In this document: one piece after another, positions 16,590-25,364 of the stretch
Layout of the letters: every line of letters begins with the position of its first letter
Position numbering within the stretch: the stretch's first letter is position 1
From: Christensenellaceae bacterium
Lineage (GTDB): Bacteria > Bacillota > Clostridia > Christensenellales > Aristaeellaceae
Assembly (NCBI GenBank): GCA_022510815.1
Contig: JAFLST010000002.1
Coordinates: 72,921 to 136,920, forward strand
Direction of reading: 5' to 3'
DNA length: 64,000 nucleotides
Notes under the pieces: model-generated
Seen by the model: only the letters and a program-made list of their open reading frames with translations
The model's database searches: none
What the model was told of the DNA's origin: nothing
Translations under genes and position numbers: made by a program

Positions 16590-17369
16590 TTATTCCTTCG
16601 GGTAGGGTTCCTGACCGATGCACCAGCCGCGCAGCTTATTGACAGAGCGTTCCACCGCGTCGCGGCTGTTCTTCCACGGCTCGGAGGCAAAGCGGTAATC
16701 GAACTTTTTGATGAACCAGCTGATCTCCTCCTGCATCCTGTCGAAGGCTTCCGTCTCCAGCCTGACCAGCGTGTCGGTGAACTCAGCCAGCTCCTTGCTG
16801 TTCAGTTCCTGCGGGGCAAAGCGCATCAGCTCCGCCGCATGGGGGAGGCACACGCCCTTTCCGGCGGCAAAGGCCCTGCGGAAATCAGATTCGTTCTTGT
16901 ACAGATGGAAAAAGGTGTGCAGATAGCGCGCCATGTTTTCGTTAATGCTGTCGCAGACCACGCAGGTCTCGGTGATCTTTTCGAGGTCGCGCAGATCGTT
17001 CTCCAGTGCCTTTTTAGGGCTGGGGGCCTTGCCGGAGAGCCGGTCGACCAGCGAAGCCTGCGACGCGCCCTTAGCGGACTGCTTCATCCCCTTAAGCGTC
17101 TTGGCAAGCCGGGCGCGGGTTTCCGCGAGATGGGATTCGAGCATCAGCGCGTGACCCAGACGGTTGTCCACGGCAAAGAGCATCTCCTGGTGATGCCGGC
17201 AGAAGCCCTTCTTGTTGACCTGAATACGGGTATCCGGCTCCATGACCGACGCGCCGAGAAAGCGGTCGACCTCGCCGACCTCCATCTTTCGCCGGAGAGA
17301 GCACAGCAGGCATTCGCCGTCCAGTTTCATTGAATCCCAGACCGGGATCGTATCAAGATGGTAATTCAT
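16590..17369 (-). CDS. DUF6062 family protein
   Basis: The start MNYHLDTIPVWDSMKLDGECLLCSLRRK and the segment NKKGFCRHHQEML match what I recall of DUF6062 proteins of Clostridia; function is unknown. The 259-aa protein has two similar Cys/His sets: CLLC...GFCRHH in the N-terminal third and CVVC...GVCLPHAAEL in the middle. They look like paired metal-binding sites made by an internal duplication. No signal peptide or membrane segment is seen. A 17-spacer promoter lies upstream. Confidence 0.75.
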   Translation of the reverse strand: MNYHLDTIPVWDSMKLDGECLLCSLRRKMEVGEVDRFLGASVMEPDTRIQVNKKGFCRHHQEMLFAVDNRLGHALMLESHLAETRARLAKTLKGMKQSAKGASQASLVDRLSGKAPSPKKALENDLRDLEKITETCVVCDSINENMARYLHTFFHLYKNESDFRRAFAAGKGVCLPHAAELMRFAPQELNSKELAEFTDTLVRLETEAFDRMQEEISWFIKKFDYRFASEPWKNSRDAVERSVNKLRGWCIGQEPYPKE

Positions 17370-17395
17370 GGCTGTCCTCCGATGCTGTTTTTCTT

Positions 17396-17424
17396 ATCGT
17401 AACATGCCCTGCACCGTTTGACAA
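17396..17424 (-). promoter_or_regulatory. Promoter of the DUF6062 gene
   Basis: On the minus strand TTGTCA and TACGAT are spaced by 17 bases, upstream of ATG 17369. Confidence 0.65.
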
Positions 17425-17476
17425 GCATTTTTTCCGCCGCAGGACGCATAGGCTCTCCCACAAGGAGGGGATGACC

Positions 17477-18316
17477 ATGCGCAGGATGGAGCGGCGGATG
17501 TATCGGATCAAGCGGGGACAAGCCTTTGCCCGGAGAATCCTGCTGGGAGCCGCGGCGATCGTGGCGCTGACTGGACTGATCGGGCGGCTTCGGGGCGGAA
17601 ACATGCTCTCGGCACAGCTCCTGTCTGAGCCGACGGCGACGCCCATCGCTTCCGGCTTTGACGAGACGGTCGAAACCCGTGAAATCACCCTGCCCGCGGA
17701 GGTCTGGTATGCCATCCAGACGGGCGTGTTTTCCACCCGGGAGGCCGCGGAGGAGAAGGCGGGCGTTTATGCGGACCGGGGAGCCCCGGGATATGTGACC
17801 CAGGATGGCGATAAATGGCGGGTGTTCATCGCCTGCTACGGCGATAAGACCGACGCGAACAATGTGCGGACAAGACTCGGCGACGCGCAGCAGGTGGAGA
17901 CTTATCTTTTTGAGTGGGCCTGCCCGCAGGTGAGACTGCGGCTTTCCGGCATGGTCGGACAGATGGACGTGGTGGAGGCGGGGCTGCTTCTCCGCCAGCA
18001 GATGGCCCGACAGCTCCGGGAGGATGCGTCCCGGCTGGACAGCGGTGCGATTACAGCGGGAGACGAGCGCCAGACGCTTGAGAGCCTTGACGGCCAGGTG
18101 TCGCTTTGGGCTGACACAGCACGAAGCCGTTTTGCCCGGCCTTATCCGGCGCTGGTAGAGGCGCTGCTCGGCTGGTCAGATCATTGGCAGACGCGTTATA
18201 GCGCGCTCTCCGCGGCAACCGGCGATCCCACGGCGCTTTCCGCGGCGCTCAAGGCACAGGCCATGGCGCTCTTTGCGGATAATATCAGCTTCCGAAATCA
18301 GCTGAATGCGCAATGA
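17477..18316 (+). CDS. Membrane-anchored SPOR-domain protein
   Basis: ATG 17477 is chosen because AGGAGG ends eight bases upstream; the ORF-track start reads through the preceding promoter region. The 279-aa product has a basic N-terminus, one transmembrane helix (about 18-38) and a SPOR-like domain at about 72-130 (VWYAIQTGVFSTREAAEEKAGVYADRG...WRVFIACY). A helical C-terminal region follows. SPOR domains bind glycan strands lacking stem peptides, so a septal or spore-wall role is likely but not shown. Confidence 0.7.
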   Translation: MRRMERRMYRIKRGQAFARRILLGAAAIVALTGLIGRLRGGNMLSAQLLSEPTATPIASGFDETVETREITLPAEVWYAIQTGVFSTREAAEEKAGVYADRGAPGYVTQDGDKWRVFIACYGDKTDANNVRTRLGDAQQVETYLFEWACPQVRLRLSGMVGQMDVVEAGLLLRQQMARQLREDASRLDSGAITAGDERQTLESLDGQVSLWADTARSRFARPYPALVEALLGWSDHWQTRYSALSAATGDPTALSAALKAQAMALFADNISFRNQLNAQ

Positions 18317-18388
18317 CGTTTACCACGATCAAAGCAGGATGAGCTCCTGATGGAAATACGCTACACAAATGGAAGGGAGAAATGGATC

Positions 18389-18775
18389 ATGACCATCCGC
18401 GACGTAAAGGAAATCCTCGGGGCCGAGGTGCTGACTGGCGAGGAGCTGCTGGACACGGTTGTCGAGAGCGGCTGCGGCGCCGATCTGATGAGCGATGTGC
18501 TGGCCTTTGTGAAGCACAGAACGGTGCTGATCACGGGCTTGATTAACCAGCATGTCGTGCGCACGTCGGAAATGCTGGACATCAGCTGCATCGTGTTCTC
18601 CCGCGGCAAGCGGCCGGGCGAGGATATCCTTGAGGAAGCGGAGGAGGCGGGCATCGCCGTGCTGTCCACGCCGCTGACGACCTACACCTGCTGCGGCGAG
18701 CTGTATATGCGCGGTCTCACGGGCGCCAAGCAGCACGCGTCGGTCACCGGCGCCGCAGAGGAAGCGGGGAGGTGA
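18389..18775 (+). CDS. DRTGG domain protein 1 of the hydrogenase locus
   Basis: The start is ATG 18389 (128 aa, MTIRDVKEILGAEVLTG) behind GGGAG; the ORF-track start is 13 codons further out. The sequence fits the DRTGG fold found in the middle of phosphotransacetylase-like and CBS/DRTGG proteins. Recognisable parts are VVESGCGADLMSDVL and ILEEAEEAGIAVLSTPLTTYTCCGELY. A second, divergent copy is at 20697. Small DRTGG proteins occur beside HydABC genes in Clostridia, where a ligand-sensing role is suspected. The CC pair near the C-terminus is notable. Confidence 0.75.
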   Translation: MTIRDVKEILGAEVLTGEELLDTVVESGCGADLMSDVLAFVKHRTVLITGLINQHVVRTSEMLDISCIVFSRGKRPGEDILEEAEEAGIAVLSTPLTTYTCCGELYMRGLTGAKQHASVTGAAEEAGR

Positions 18776-18781
18776 CGGAAG

Positions 18782-19207
18782 ATGGCTGTTATGCTGGAGC
18801 AGGTCTTCCAGGTGGACAAGGGCGCTTATGAAACGGCTGGCGAAGCCTCGATGACCATCAAGCGGACGCTCAAGCGTCTGGGCATCGACGCGTCGATTCT
18901 CCGCCAGCTCTCCGTGGCCAGCTATGAGGTGGAGCTGAATCTGGTCATCCACAGCCTCGGCGGCACGCTGACTCTGACGGTTGACCCGGACAAGATCACC
19001 CTGATCTCCAAGGACGTCGGCCCAGGCATTCCGGATATCGACAAGGCCATGACCGAGGGCTATTCCACCGCCAGCGAGGAGGCGCGTTCTCTGGGCTTCG
19101 GCGCTGGCATGGGCCTGCCGAACATGAAGCGCAACGCAACCACCTTCGATATTGTCAGCGAGGTCGGCGTGGGCACCTGCATCACCATGACCTTCGCGCT
19201 GCACTGA
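18782..19207 (+). CDS. ATP-binding protein, anti-sigma/RsbW-like HATPase
   Basis: This 141-residue single-domain GHKL ATPase starts six bases after the DRTGG gene. The N-box is SVASYEVELNLVIHS, the G1 box is KDVGPGIPDIDKAM, and the G2 box is LGFGAGMGLPNMKR. There is no histidine-phosphotransfer or membrane domain, so it resembles RsbW/SpoIIAB-type switch kinases more than two-component kinases. Its partner is unknown. Position suggests that it acts with the neighbouring HydS-like protein. Confidence 0.82.
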   Translation: MAVMLEQVFQVDKGAYETAGEASMTIKRTLKRLGIDASILRQLSVASYEVELNLVIHSLGGTLTLTVDPDKITLISKDVGPGIPDIDKAMTEGYSTASEEARSLGFGAGMGLPNMKRNATTFDIVSEVGVGTCITMTFALH

Positions 19208-19270
19208 GGGTTACAACAGCAAGTTCGTTGAAGCGGCTCGGCCGCTTTGACGGAATCCCGGAGGGAACTT

Positions 19271-20572
19271 ATGGCTCTGGAAAAACGCTTTCATTCCGTG
19301 CGGCTGGAAAAGGACAAGTGCCGCGCGTGCACCAACTGCCTGAAGCGATGTCCGACGGAGGCGATCCGCGTTCGCGGCGGCAGGGCGCATATCATTGACG
19401 ATCGCTGCATCGACTGCGGCGAGTGCATCCGTGTGTGCGAATATCACGCCAAGGTCGCCATCACCGACCCGCTGTCCTCCATCGCGCGTTTCAAGTATAA
19501 GATCGCTTTGCCCGCGCCGTCGATGTACGGCCAGTTCAAGAATATCCGCAGCATCTCGCAGGTGCTCTCGGGCCTCAAGCTGATGGGCTTTGACGAGGTG
19601 TTCGAGGTGGCCCGCGGCGCCGATGTGGTGACCCGTGCCATCCGTGAGAAGCTCCGCCAGCCTGATTTGCCGAGACCGCTGATCTCAACGGCCTGTCCGG
19701 CTATCGTGCGGCTGATTCAGGTGCGCTTCCCGGACCTCATTGATCATCTGGTGGATATCCGCCAGCCCATGGAGGTCGCCGCGCTGATCGCCAAGCGGGA
19801 GTTCGCCCGCAAGCATCAGGTCGACGAATCGGAGATCGGCTGCTTCTTCATCACGCCCTGTCCGGCGAAGGTGACGGCCATCCGCAACCCCATCGGTCAC
19901 GAGTCCTCGGCGGTGGACGGCGCGATCTCCGTGCTTGAGATTTACGGCCTTCTGTCCAGCCATACCCGGCGCGCGGAGACGGACGAGTCCCTCATCACGG
20001 CCTCCGCATGGGGCGTGGGCTGGGCCTCCAGCGGCGGTGAGGCCAACGCGGTTTGCCCGGATAACGCGCTGGCGGTGGACGGCATCGAGAATGTCATCCG
20101 CGTGCTGGAGGAGATTGAGAACGATAAGCTGGATCTCGAGTTCTTCGAGGGCAACGCCTGCACCGGCGGCTGCGTCGGCGGGCCGCTGAACTTCGAGAAC
20201 AATTATGTCGCCCGCAACATTATCAGGAAGCTCATCGACCGTGGGAACGGCAGGTATCCCGACGAGAAGGTCGACGTGAGCCTCCTGACCAAATACCCGC
20301 TTTACAACCGTCTGCCCATCCTGCCCAACAGCGCCATGAAGCTCGACGACGACCTTGTCGAGGCCATGCGCAAGATGGAGAAGATCGAAGAAATCTTCAA
20401 GAAGCTGCCGGGCTACGACTGCGGCTCCTGCGGTTCGCCCACCTGCCACACCTTTGCCGAGGATATTGTGCAGGGCTTTGCCCGTGAGATGGACTGCATC
20501 CACATCATGAAGGAGCAGCTCCGCATCATGGCCCAGCAGATGGTGAGCCTCGCGGAGACGTCGCGCGAGTGA
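19271..20572 (+). CDS. HydS/group D-like [FeFe]-hydrogenase homologue with C-terminal Fe-S domain
   Basis: ATG 19271 (433 aa) follows CGGAGGGA. Domain order: two ferredoxin motifs (CRACTNCLKRCP and CIDCGECIRVC), then an [FeFe]-hydrogenase H-domain. A PF04060-type [4Fe-4S] domain (GYDCGSCGSPTCHTFAEDIV) and a short helical tail end the protein. H-cluster motifs are altered: STACPAIV, TPCPAKV and NACTGGCVGGP. Ala141 sits where catalytic enzymes carry the proton-relay Cys, as described for sensory HydS. The 2Fe2S and C-terminal subdomains of HydA are absent. It is probably a sensor or low-activity hydrogenase. Confidence 0.82.
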   Translation: MALEKRFHSVRLEKDKCRACTNCLKRCPTEAIRVRGGRAHIIDDRCIDCGECIRVCEYHAKVAITDPLSSIARFKYKIALPAPSMYGQFKNIRSISQVLSGLKLMGFDEVFEVARGADVVTRAIREKLRQPDLPRPLISTACPAIVRLIQVRFPDLIDHLVDIRQPMEVAALIAKREFARKHQVDESEIGCFFITPCPAKVTAIRNPIGHESSAVDGAISVLEIYGLLSSHTRRAETDESLITASAWGVGWASSGGEANAVCPDNALAVDGIENVIRVLEEIENDKLDLEFFEGNACTGGCVGGPLNFENNYVARNIIRKLIDRGNGRYPDEKVDVSLLTKYPLYNRLPILPNSAMKLDDDLVEAMRKMEKIEEIFKKLPGYDCGSCGSPTCHTFAEDIVQGFAREMDCIHIMKEQLRIMAQQMVSLAETSRE

Positions 20573-20616
20573 CGGAGACGACGGGGAGAAGGAGCGGCAG
20601 GAGGCGGCTTTTCTGA

Positions 20617-20658
20617 GAAACGCCCCTCCCGCACCTACCCGAAAAGCGTTTCTTTTCT
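20617..20658 (+). terminator. Probable terminator after the HydS-like gene
   Basis: GAAACGC pairs with GCGTTTC across a C-rich loop and is followed by TTTTCTCT. The loop contains CCTCCCGCACCTACCCGAAAAGCG, which is nearly repeated at 16511-16536. The 7-bp stem is modest and the loop is long, so this is a moderate call. Confidence 0.5.
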
Positions 20659-20696
20659 CTATTATAGACATTTTACAATCAGAAAGGATGATTCCC

Positions 20697-21041
20697 ATGA
20701 CCATTCAGGATGTTATCAACGCGACCGGCGCGAAGCTGCTCACGCAGAATGCCGACGTTACGAAACCCGTGACCTGTGTCTACGCGGGCGATCTGCTCAG
20801 TCTCGTGATGGCGGCGGGTCAGCCGGGCATGGCGTGGATCACCGTGCAGACCCACATGAACGTCATTGCCGTCGCGTCCAACCTCGAGATGCCGGTGGTC
20901 ATCATCTCTGAGGGCATCGCCATGGAAGCGACCTCGCTGGCGAAGGCGGAGGACGAGGGCATCGCGGTGCTTTCCAGCGACAAAACGAACTACGAGCTCA
21001 GCGGTCTTTTGTGGGCGGCGGGCCTGCCCGCGGAGGCATAA
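20697..21041 (+). CDS. DRTGG domain protein 2 of the hydrogenase locus
   Basis: The start is ATG 20697 (114 aa, MTIQDVINATGAKLLTQNADVTKPV) because AGAAAGG lies nine bases upstream; 20688 would leave no spacer. The same pattern as in the first DRTGG protein is visible: VTCVYAGDLLSLVM, then AKAEDEGIAVLSSDKTNYELSGLLW. The pair clearly diverged from a duplication. It is followed after two bases by the PHP gene. Confidence 0.75.
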   Translation: MTIQDVINATGAKLLTQNADVTKPVTCVYAGDLLSLVMAAGQPGMAWITVQTHMNVIAVASNLEMPVVIISEGIAMEATSLAKAEDEGIAVLSSDKTNYELSGLLWAAGLPAEA

Positions 21042-21043
21042 GC

Positions 21044-21754
21044 GTGTTTGTCGACCTGCACATTCATTCGTGCCTGTCACCCTGCGCTGATGACGACATG
21101 ACCCCAGCCAACATCTGCGGCATGGCGCACTTGAAGGGTCTTGACGCCATCGCGGTGACGGATCACAACACGGCGCGCAACCTGCCCTATGTCAAGGAAG
21201 CGGCGGACTATTACGGCCTGATCCTGCTGCCGGGGATGGAGGTCACCACCCGTGAGGAGGTGCACCTGCTGGGCTACTTCCCGACGGTGGAGGCCGCGGT
21301 GGAGGCGGGGGAGGTTTTCTCGTCGCATCTGCCGCCGATGCCAAACGACCCGAAGTTCTTCGGCAATCAGCGCATCGTCAACACGGACGACGAGGTGGTC
21401 GGGGAGGAAACGCGCATGCTCATCGGCGCGACGGACCTTGACCTGTCCGAGTGCACGCGCATCATCCGGGAGCGGGGCGGCATCGCGATTCCGGCGCATA
21501 TCAACCGCGGCTCCAACGGCCTGCTGATGAATCTGGGCATGATGCCGGACGAGCCTGTCTACCCGGTGGTGGAGGTCGCCCGGGGCCACAAGATTCGCGA
21601 GAGCATCCTCGAAGGCCGCGCGGTGCTCTACTCCTCGGATGCCCATCAGCTTGGCGCGATCATGGAGCCTGATTTTAACTTCGACACCCCGCGCTTCTCC
21701 TTGGGCGGTTTGTTAGACGCGTTGAACGAAAACTCAATTTTTGACAAGAATTAG
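21044..21754 (+). CDS. PHP-domain metal-dependent phosphoesterase
   Basis: GTG 21044 (236 aa) sits seven bases after GGAGG and gives the family N-terminus FVDLHIHSCLSPCADDDMTP. The PHP metal ligands are visible: HIH, the Asp/His in AVTDHNTARN, the Glu in LLPGMEVTTREEVHLLGYF, AHINR and SSDAHQLG. Relatives hydrolyse phosphoesters such as nucleotides or 3'-phosphoadenosine phosphates. Its place between a DRTGG gene and hydC suggests turnover of a small-molecule signal, which is inference. Confidence 0.85.
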   Translation: MFVDLHIHSCLSPCADDDMTPANICGMAHLKGLDAIAVTDHNTARNLPYVKEAADYYGLILLPGMEVTTREEVHLLGYFPTVEAAVEAGEVFSSHLPPMPNDPKFFGNQRIVNTDDEVVGEETRMLIGATDLDLSECTRIIRERGGIAIPAHINRGSNGLLMNLGMMPDEPVYPVVEVARGHKIRESILEGRAVLYSSDAHQLGAIMEPDFNFDTPRFSLGGLLDALNENSIFDKN

Positions 21755-21821
21755 CTTTCTCATCTGTGCAAAAGCATGAATTTTGAAAAGATCGTGCAAG
21801 TTTTGACGAAATTGTCGGAAC

Positions 21822-21851
21822 TTGCCCTTTCTTTTCGGAAAAAAGTATGTT
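21822..21851 (+). promoter_or_regulatory. Possible promoter upstream of hydC
   Basis: TTGCCC and TATGTT are 18 bases apart in an AT-rich 180-base gap (21755-21934); an overlapping TAAAAT follows the -10. The gap is the longest AT-rich stretch in the hydrogenase locus and probably starts a separate hydCBA transcript. Confidence 0.45.
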
Positions 21852-21934
21852 AAAATACTGACAAAATGGCGTAGCTATGCTGTGCCATTTTCAGAAGGTT
21901 ACCCGATGCAACTGCAAGGAGGTAGTTTTTCACG

Positions 21935-22402
21935 ATGCCTGAGTTGAAGGAAAAGTACGCGGCGCTTGACGAAGTGATCGCCCGGCACAAGGGTGAACCC
22001 GGCGCTCTGATGCCCGTGCTGCAGGAGGCGCAGAACATCTTTGGCTATGTGCCCAAGGACGTTCAGCAGATCATTGCCGATGGTCTGGGCACCACGCTGG
22101 CGGAGGTCTATGGCGTGGCGACGTTCTACGCGCAGTTCTCTCTGGAGCCCAAGGGCCAGTATGTCGTGGGCGTTTGCCTTGGCACGGCCTGCTACGTCAA
22201 GGGCAGCCAGAAGGTGCTCGACAAGCTGGCTGAGGAGCTGGACATCCCCGTTGGCCGGACCACTCCTGACGGCGTCTTCACCCTGAACGCGACCCGTTGT
22301 CTGGGCGCCTGCGGTCTGGCTCCCGTCATGATGATCAACGACGAGGTGTACGGCCGTCTGACCCCCGACATGATCCCCGAGATCGTCGCGAAGTATCGCT
22401 GA
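21935..22402 (+). CDS. hydC: Bifurcating hydrogenase subunit HydC (NuoE-like [2Fe-2S])
   Basis: The 155-residue protein is of NuoE/HndA type. After a helical N-terminus comes GVATFYAQFSLEPKGQY and the thioredoxin-like [2Fe-2S] site with cysteines in VCLGTACYVKGS and ATRCLGACGLAPVM. It is the small subunit of the trimeric NADH/ferredoxin hydrogenase. It starts at ATG 21935 behind AAGGAGG. Confidence 0.92.
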   Translation: MPELKEKYAALDEVIARHKGEPGALMPVLQEAQNIFGYVPKDVQQIIADGLGTTLAEVYGVATFYAQFSLEPKGQYVVGVCLGTACYVKGSQKVLDKLAEELDIPVGRTTPDGVFTLNATRCLGACGLAPVMMINDEVYGRLTPDMIPEIVAKYR

Positions 22403-22422
22403 GCCGCGGGAGGTGAAGGCCT

Positions 22423-22977
22423 GTGAAGGATCTCTCGCTGCACATCCTCGATCTGGCGCAGAACAGCGTCAAGGCCGAGGCGACGCTCGTGACCATCCGG
22501 CTGGCGCTGGATGAAAAGGGATGGCTGACCTTCACTCTTCTCGATGACGGCAAGGGCATGACCCCGGAGCTGCTCGCTCAGGTGACCAGTCCCTTCGCTA
22601 CCACGCGCACGACCCGCAAGGTCGGTCTGGGCATCCCCATGATGCAGGAGACGGCCCGGCGCACTGGCGGCGATCTGACCATCACCAGCGAGGTGGGCAA
22701 GGGCACGACCCTCACCGCGACGCTGGATACGACCAATCTGGACTGCCTGCCGCTGGGCGACGTGCCCGGAACGCTGCTGAGCCTGTTCATCGGCTGCCCG
22801 GAGAAGCCGGACTTCCTCTTTGAGGGGTCGAGCCCCCGCGGCACATGCAGCTTTGACACCCGGGCGGTGCGGGAAGTGCTGGGGGGCATCCCCTTGAACG
22901 AACCCGAGGTCGCCGCTTGGCTGCAGGACGCGCTCAAGGAAGAAATTGACCCGATTTTCGGAGGTGTAATGATATGA
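22423..22977 (+). CDS. HATPase-domain protein within the hyd operon
   Basis: GTG 22423 (184 aa) follows GGGAGGTGAAG. Residues 1-110 are a GHKL ATPase: HILDLAQNSVKA (N-box), LLDDGKGM (G1) and GLGIPMMQETARRTGG (G2). The remaining 70 residues are unfamiliar and include SSPRGTCSFDTRAVREVLGG. It has the N-box order of histidine kinases but no phosphoacceptor domain. Its stop overlaps the next start (ATGA). Such a gene between hydC and hydB is a recurring but uncharacterised arrangement in Clostridia. Confidence 0.78.
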   Translation: MKDLSLHILDLAQNSVKAEATLVTIRLALDEKGWLTFTLLDDGKGMTPELLAQVTSPFATTRTTRKVGLGIPMMQETARRTGGDLTITSEVGKGTTLTATLDTTNLDCLPLGDVPGTLLSLFIGCPEKPDFLFEGSSPRGTCSFDTRAVREVLGGIPLNEPEVAAWLQDALKEEIDPIFGGVMI

Positions 22978-23345
22978 AATCACTGGCTGAACTGCAGGCC
23001 ATCCGCGCCAAGACGCTGGAGAACATCGCCATGCGCAAGGAAGGCAACGACGGCGCTCGCATTGTCGTCGGCATGGCTACCTGCGGCATCGCTGCGGGCG
23101 CCCGCCCCGTGATGCTTGCCTTCATGGAAGAAGTCGCCAAGCGTAAGCTGGACCATGTGACCGTCGCCCAGACCGGCTGCGCGGGCATGTGCCGCTATGA
23201 GCCCATGGTCGACGTGATCCTCCCCGGACAGGAGAAGGTCACCTACGTCAACCTCAAGCCCGAGATGGTCGGCCGCATCGTCGCCGAGCATATCGTCAAT
23301 GGCCGCGTGGTGGAAGAGTACACCATCGGCGCCGCTCAGAAGTAA
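22974..23345 (+). CDS. Thioredoxin-like [2Fe-2S] ferredoxin of the hyd operon (HndB-like)
   Basis: The 123-residue protein has the pattern TCGIAAGARPVMLAF...VAQTGCAGMCRYEPMVDVI of a thioredoxin-fold [2Fe-2S] protein, like HndB of the HndABCD hydrogenase. It also resembles the N-terminal part of HydB. It starts inside the stop of the ATPase gene, so the two are translationally coupled. It probably carries electrons or docks to HydB. Confidence 0.85.
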   Translation: MKSLAELQAIRAKTLENIAMRKEGNDGARIVVGMATCGIAAGARPVMLAFMEEVAKRKLDHVTVAQTGCAGMCRYEPMVDVILPGQEKVTYVNLKPEMVGRIVAEHIVNGRVVEEYTIGAAQK

Positions 23346-23496
23346 TTCACCGCCGCGTCAGAAGGATCGCGTCTGAGGACGGTTGCCCAAAGCCGTCCGC
23401 AGGACTTTGATCGTATCGCTTGGCTTTTGCCGGGCGGGCGGGGAGTTTCCCGTAGACGCGCAACGCACGCGCAGGGAAACATTCATCAGCGAAACT

Positions 23497-23523
23497 CGTC
23501 AAAATGGCTTTGTCATTTTGACG
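23497..23523 (+). promoter_or_regulatory. Perfect 10-bp inverted repeat before hydB
   Basis: CGTCAAAATG-GCTTTGT-CATTTTGACG lies 22 bases before the hydB start codon in a 200-base gap that has no gene. It has no T-run and does not match the Rex operator. It could be an operator or an mRNA processing/stability hairpin that sets HydBA levels. Confidence 0.65.
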
Positions 23524-23545
23524 ACCTATCGAAGGAGGAAAACCC

Positions 23546-25345
<1,800 letters not shown>

Positions 25346-25364
25346 GTGACGGAGGGATACATCC

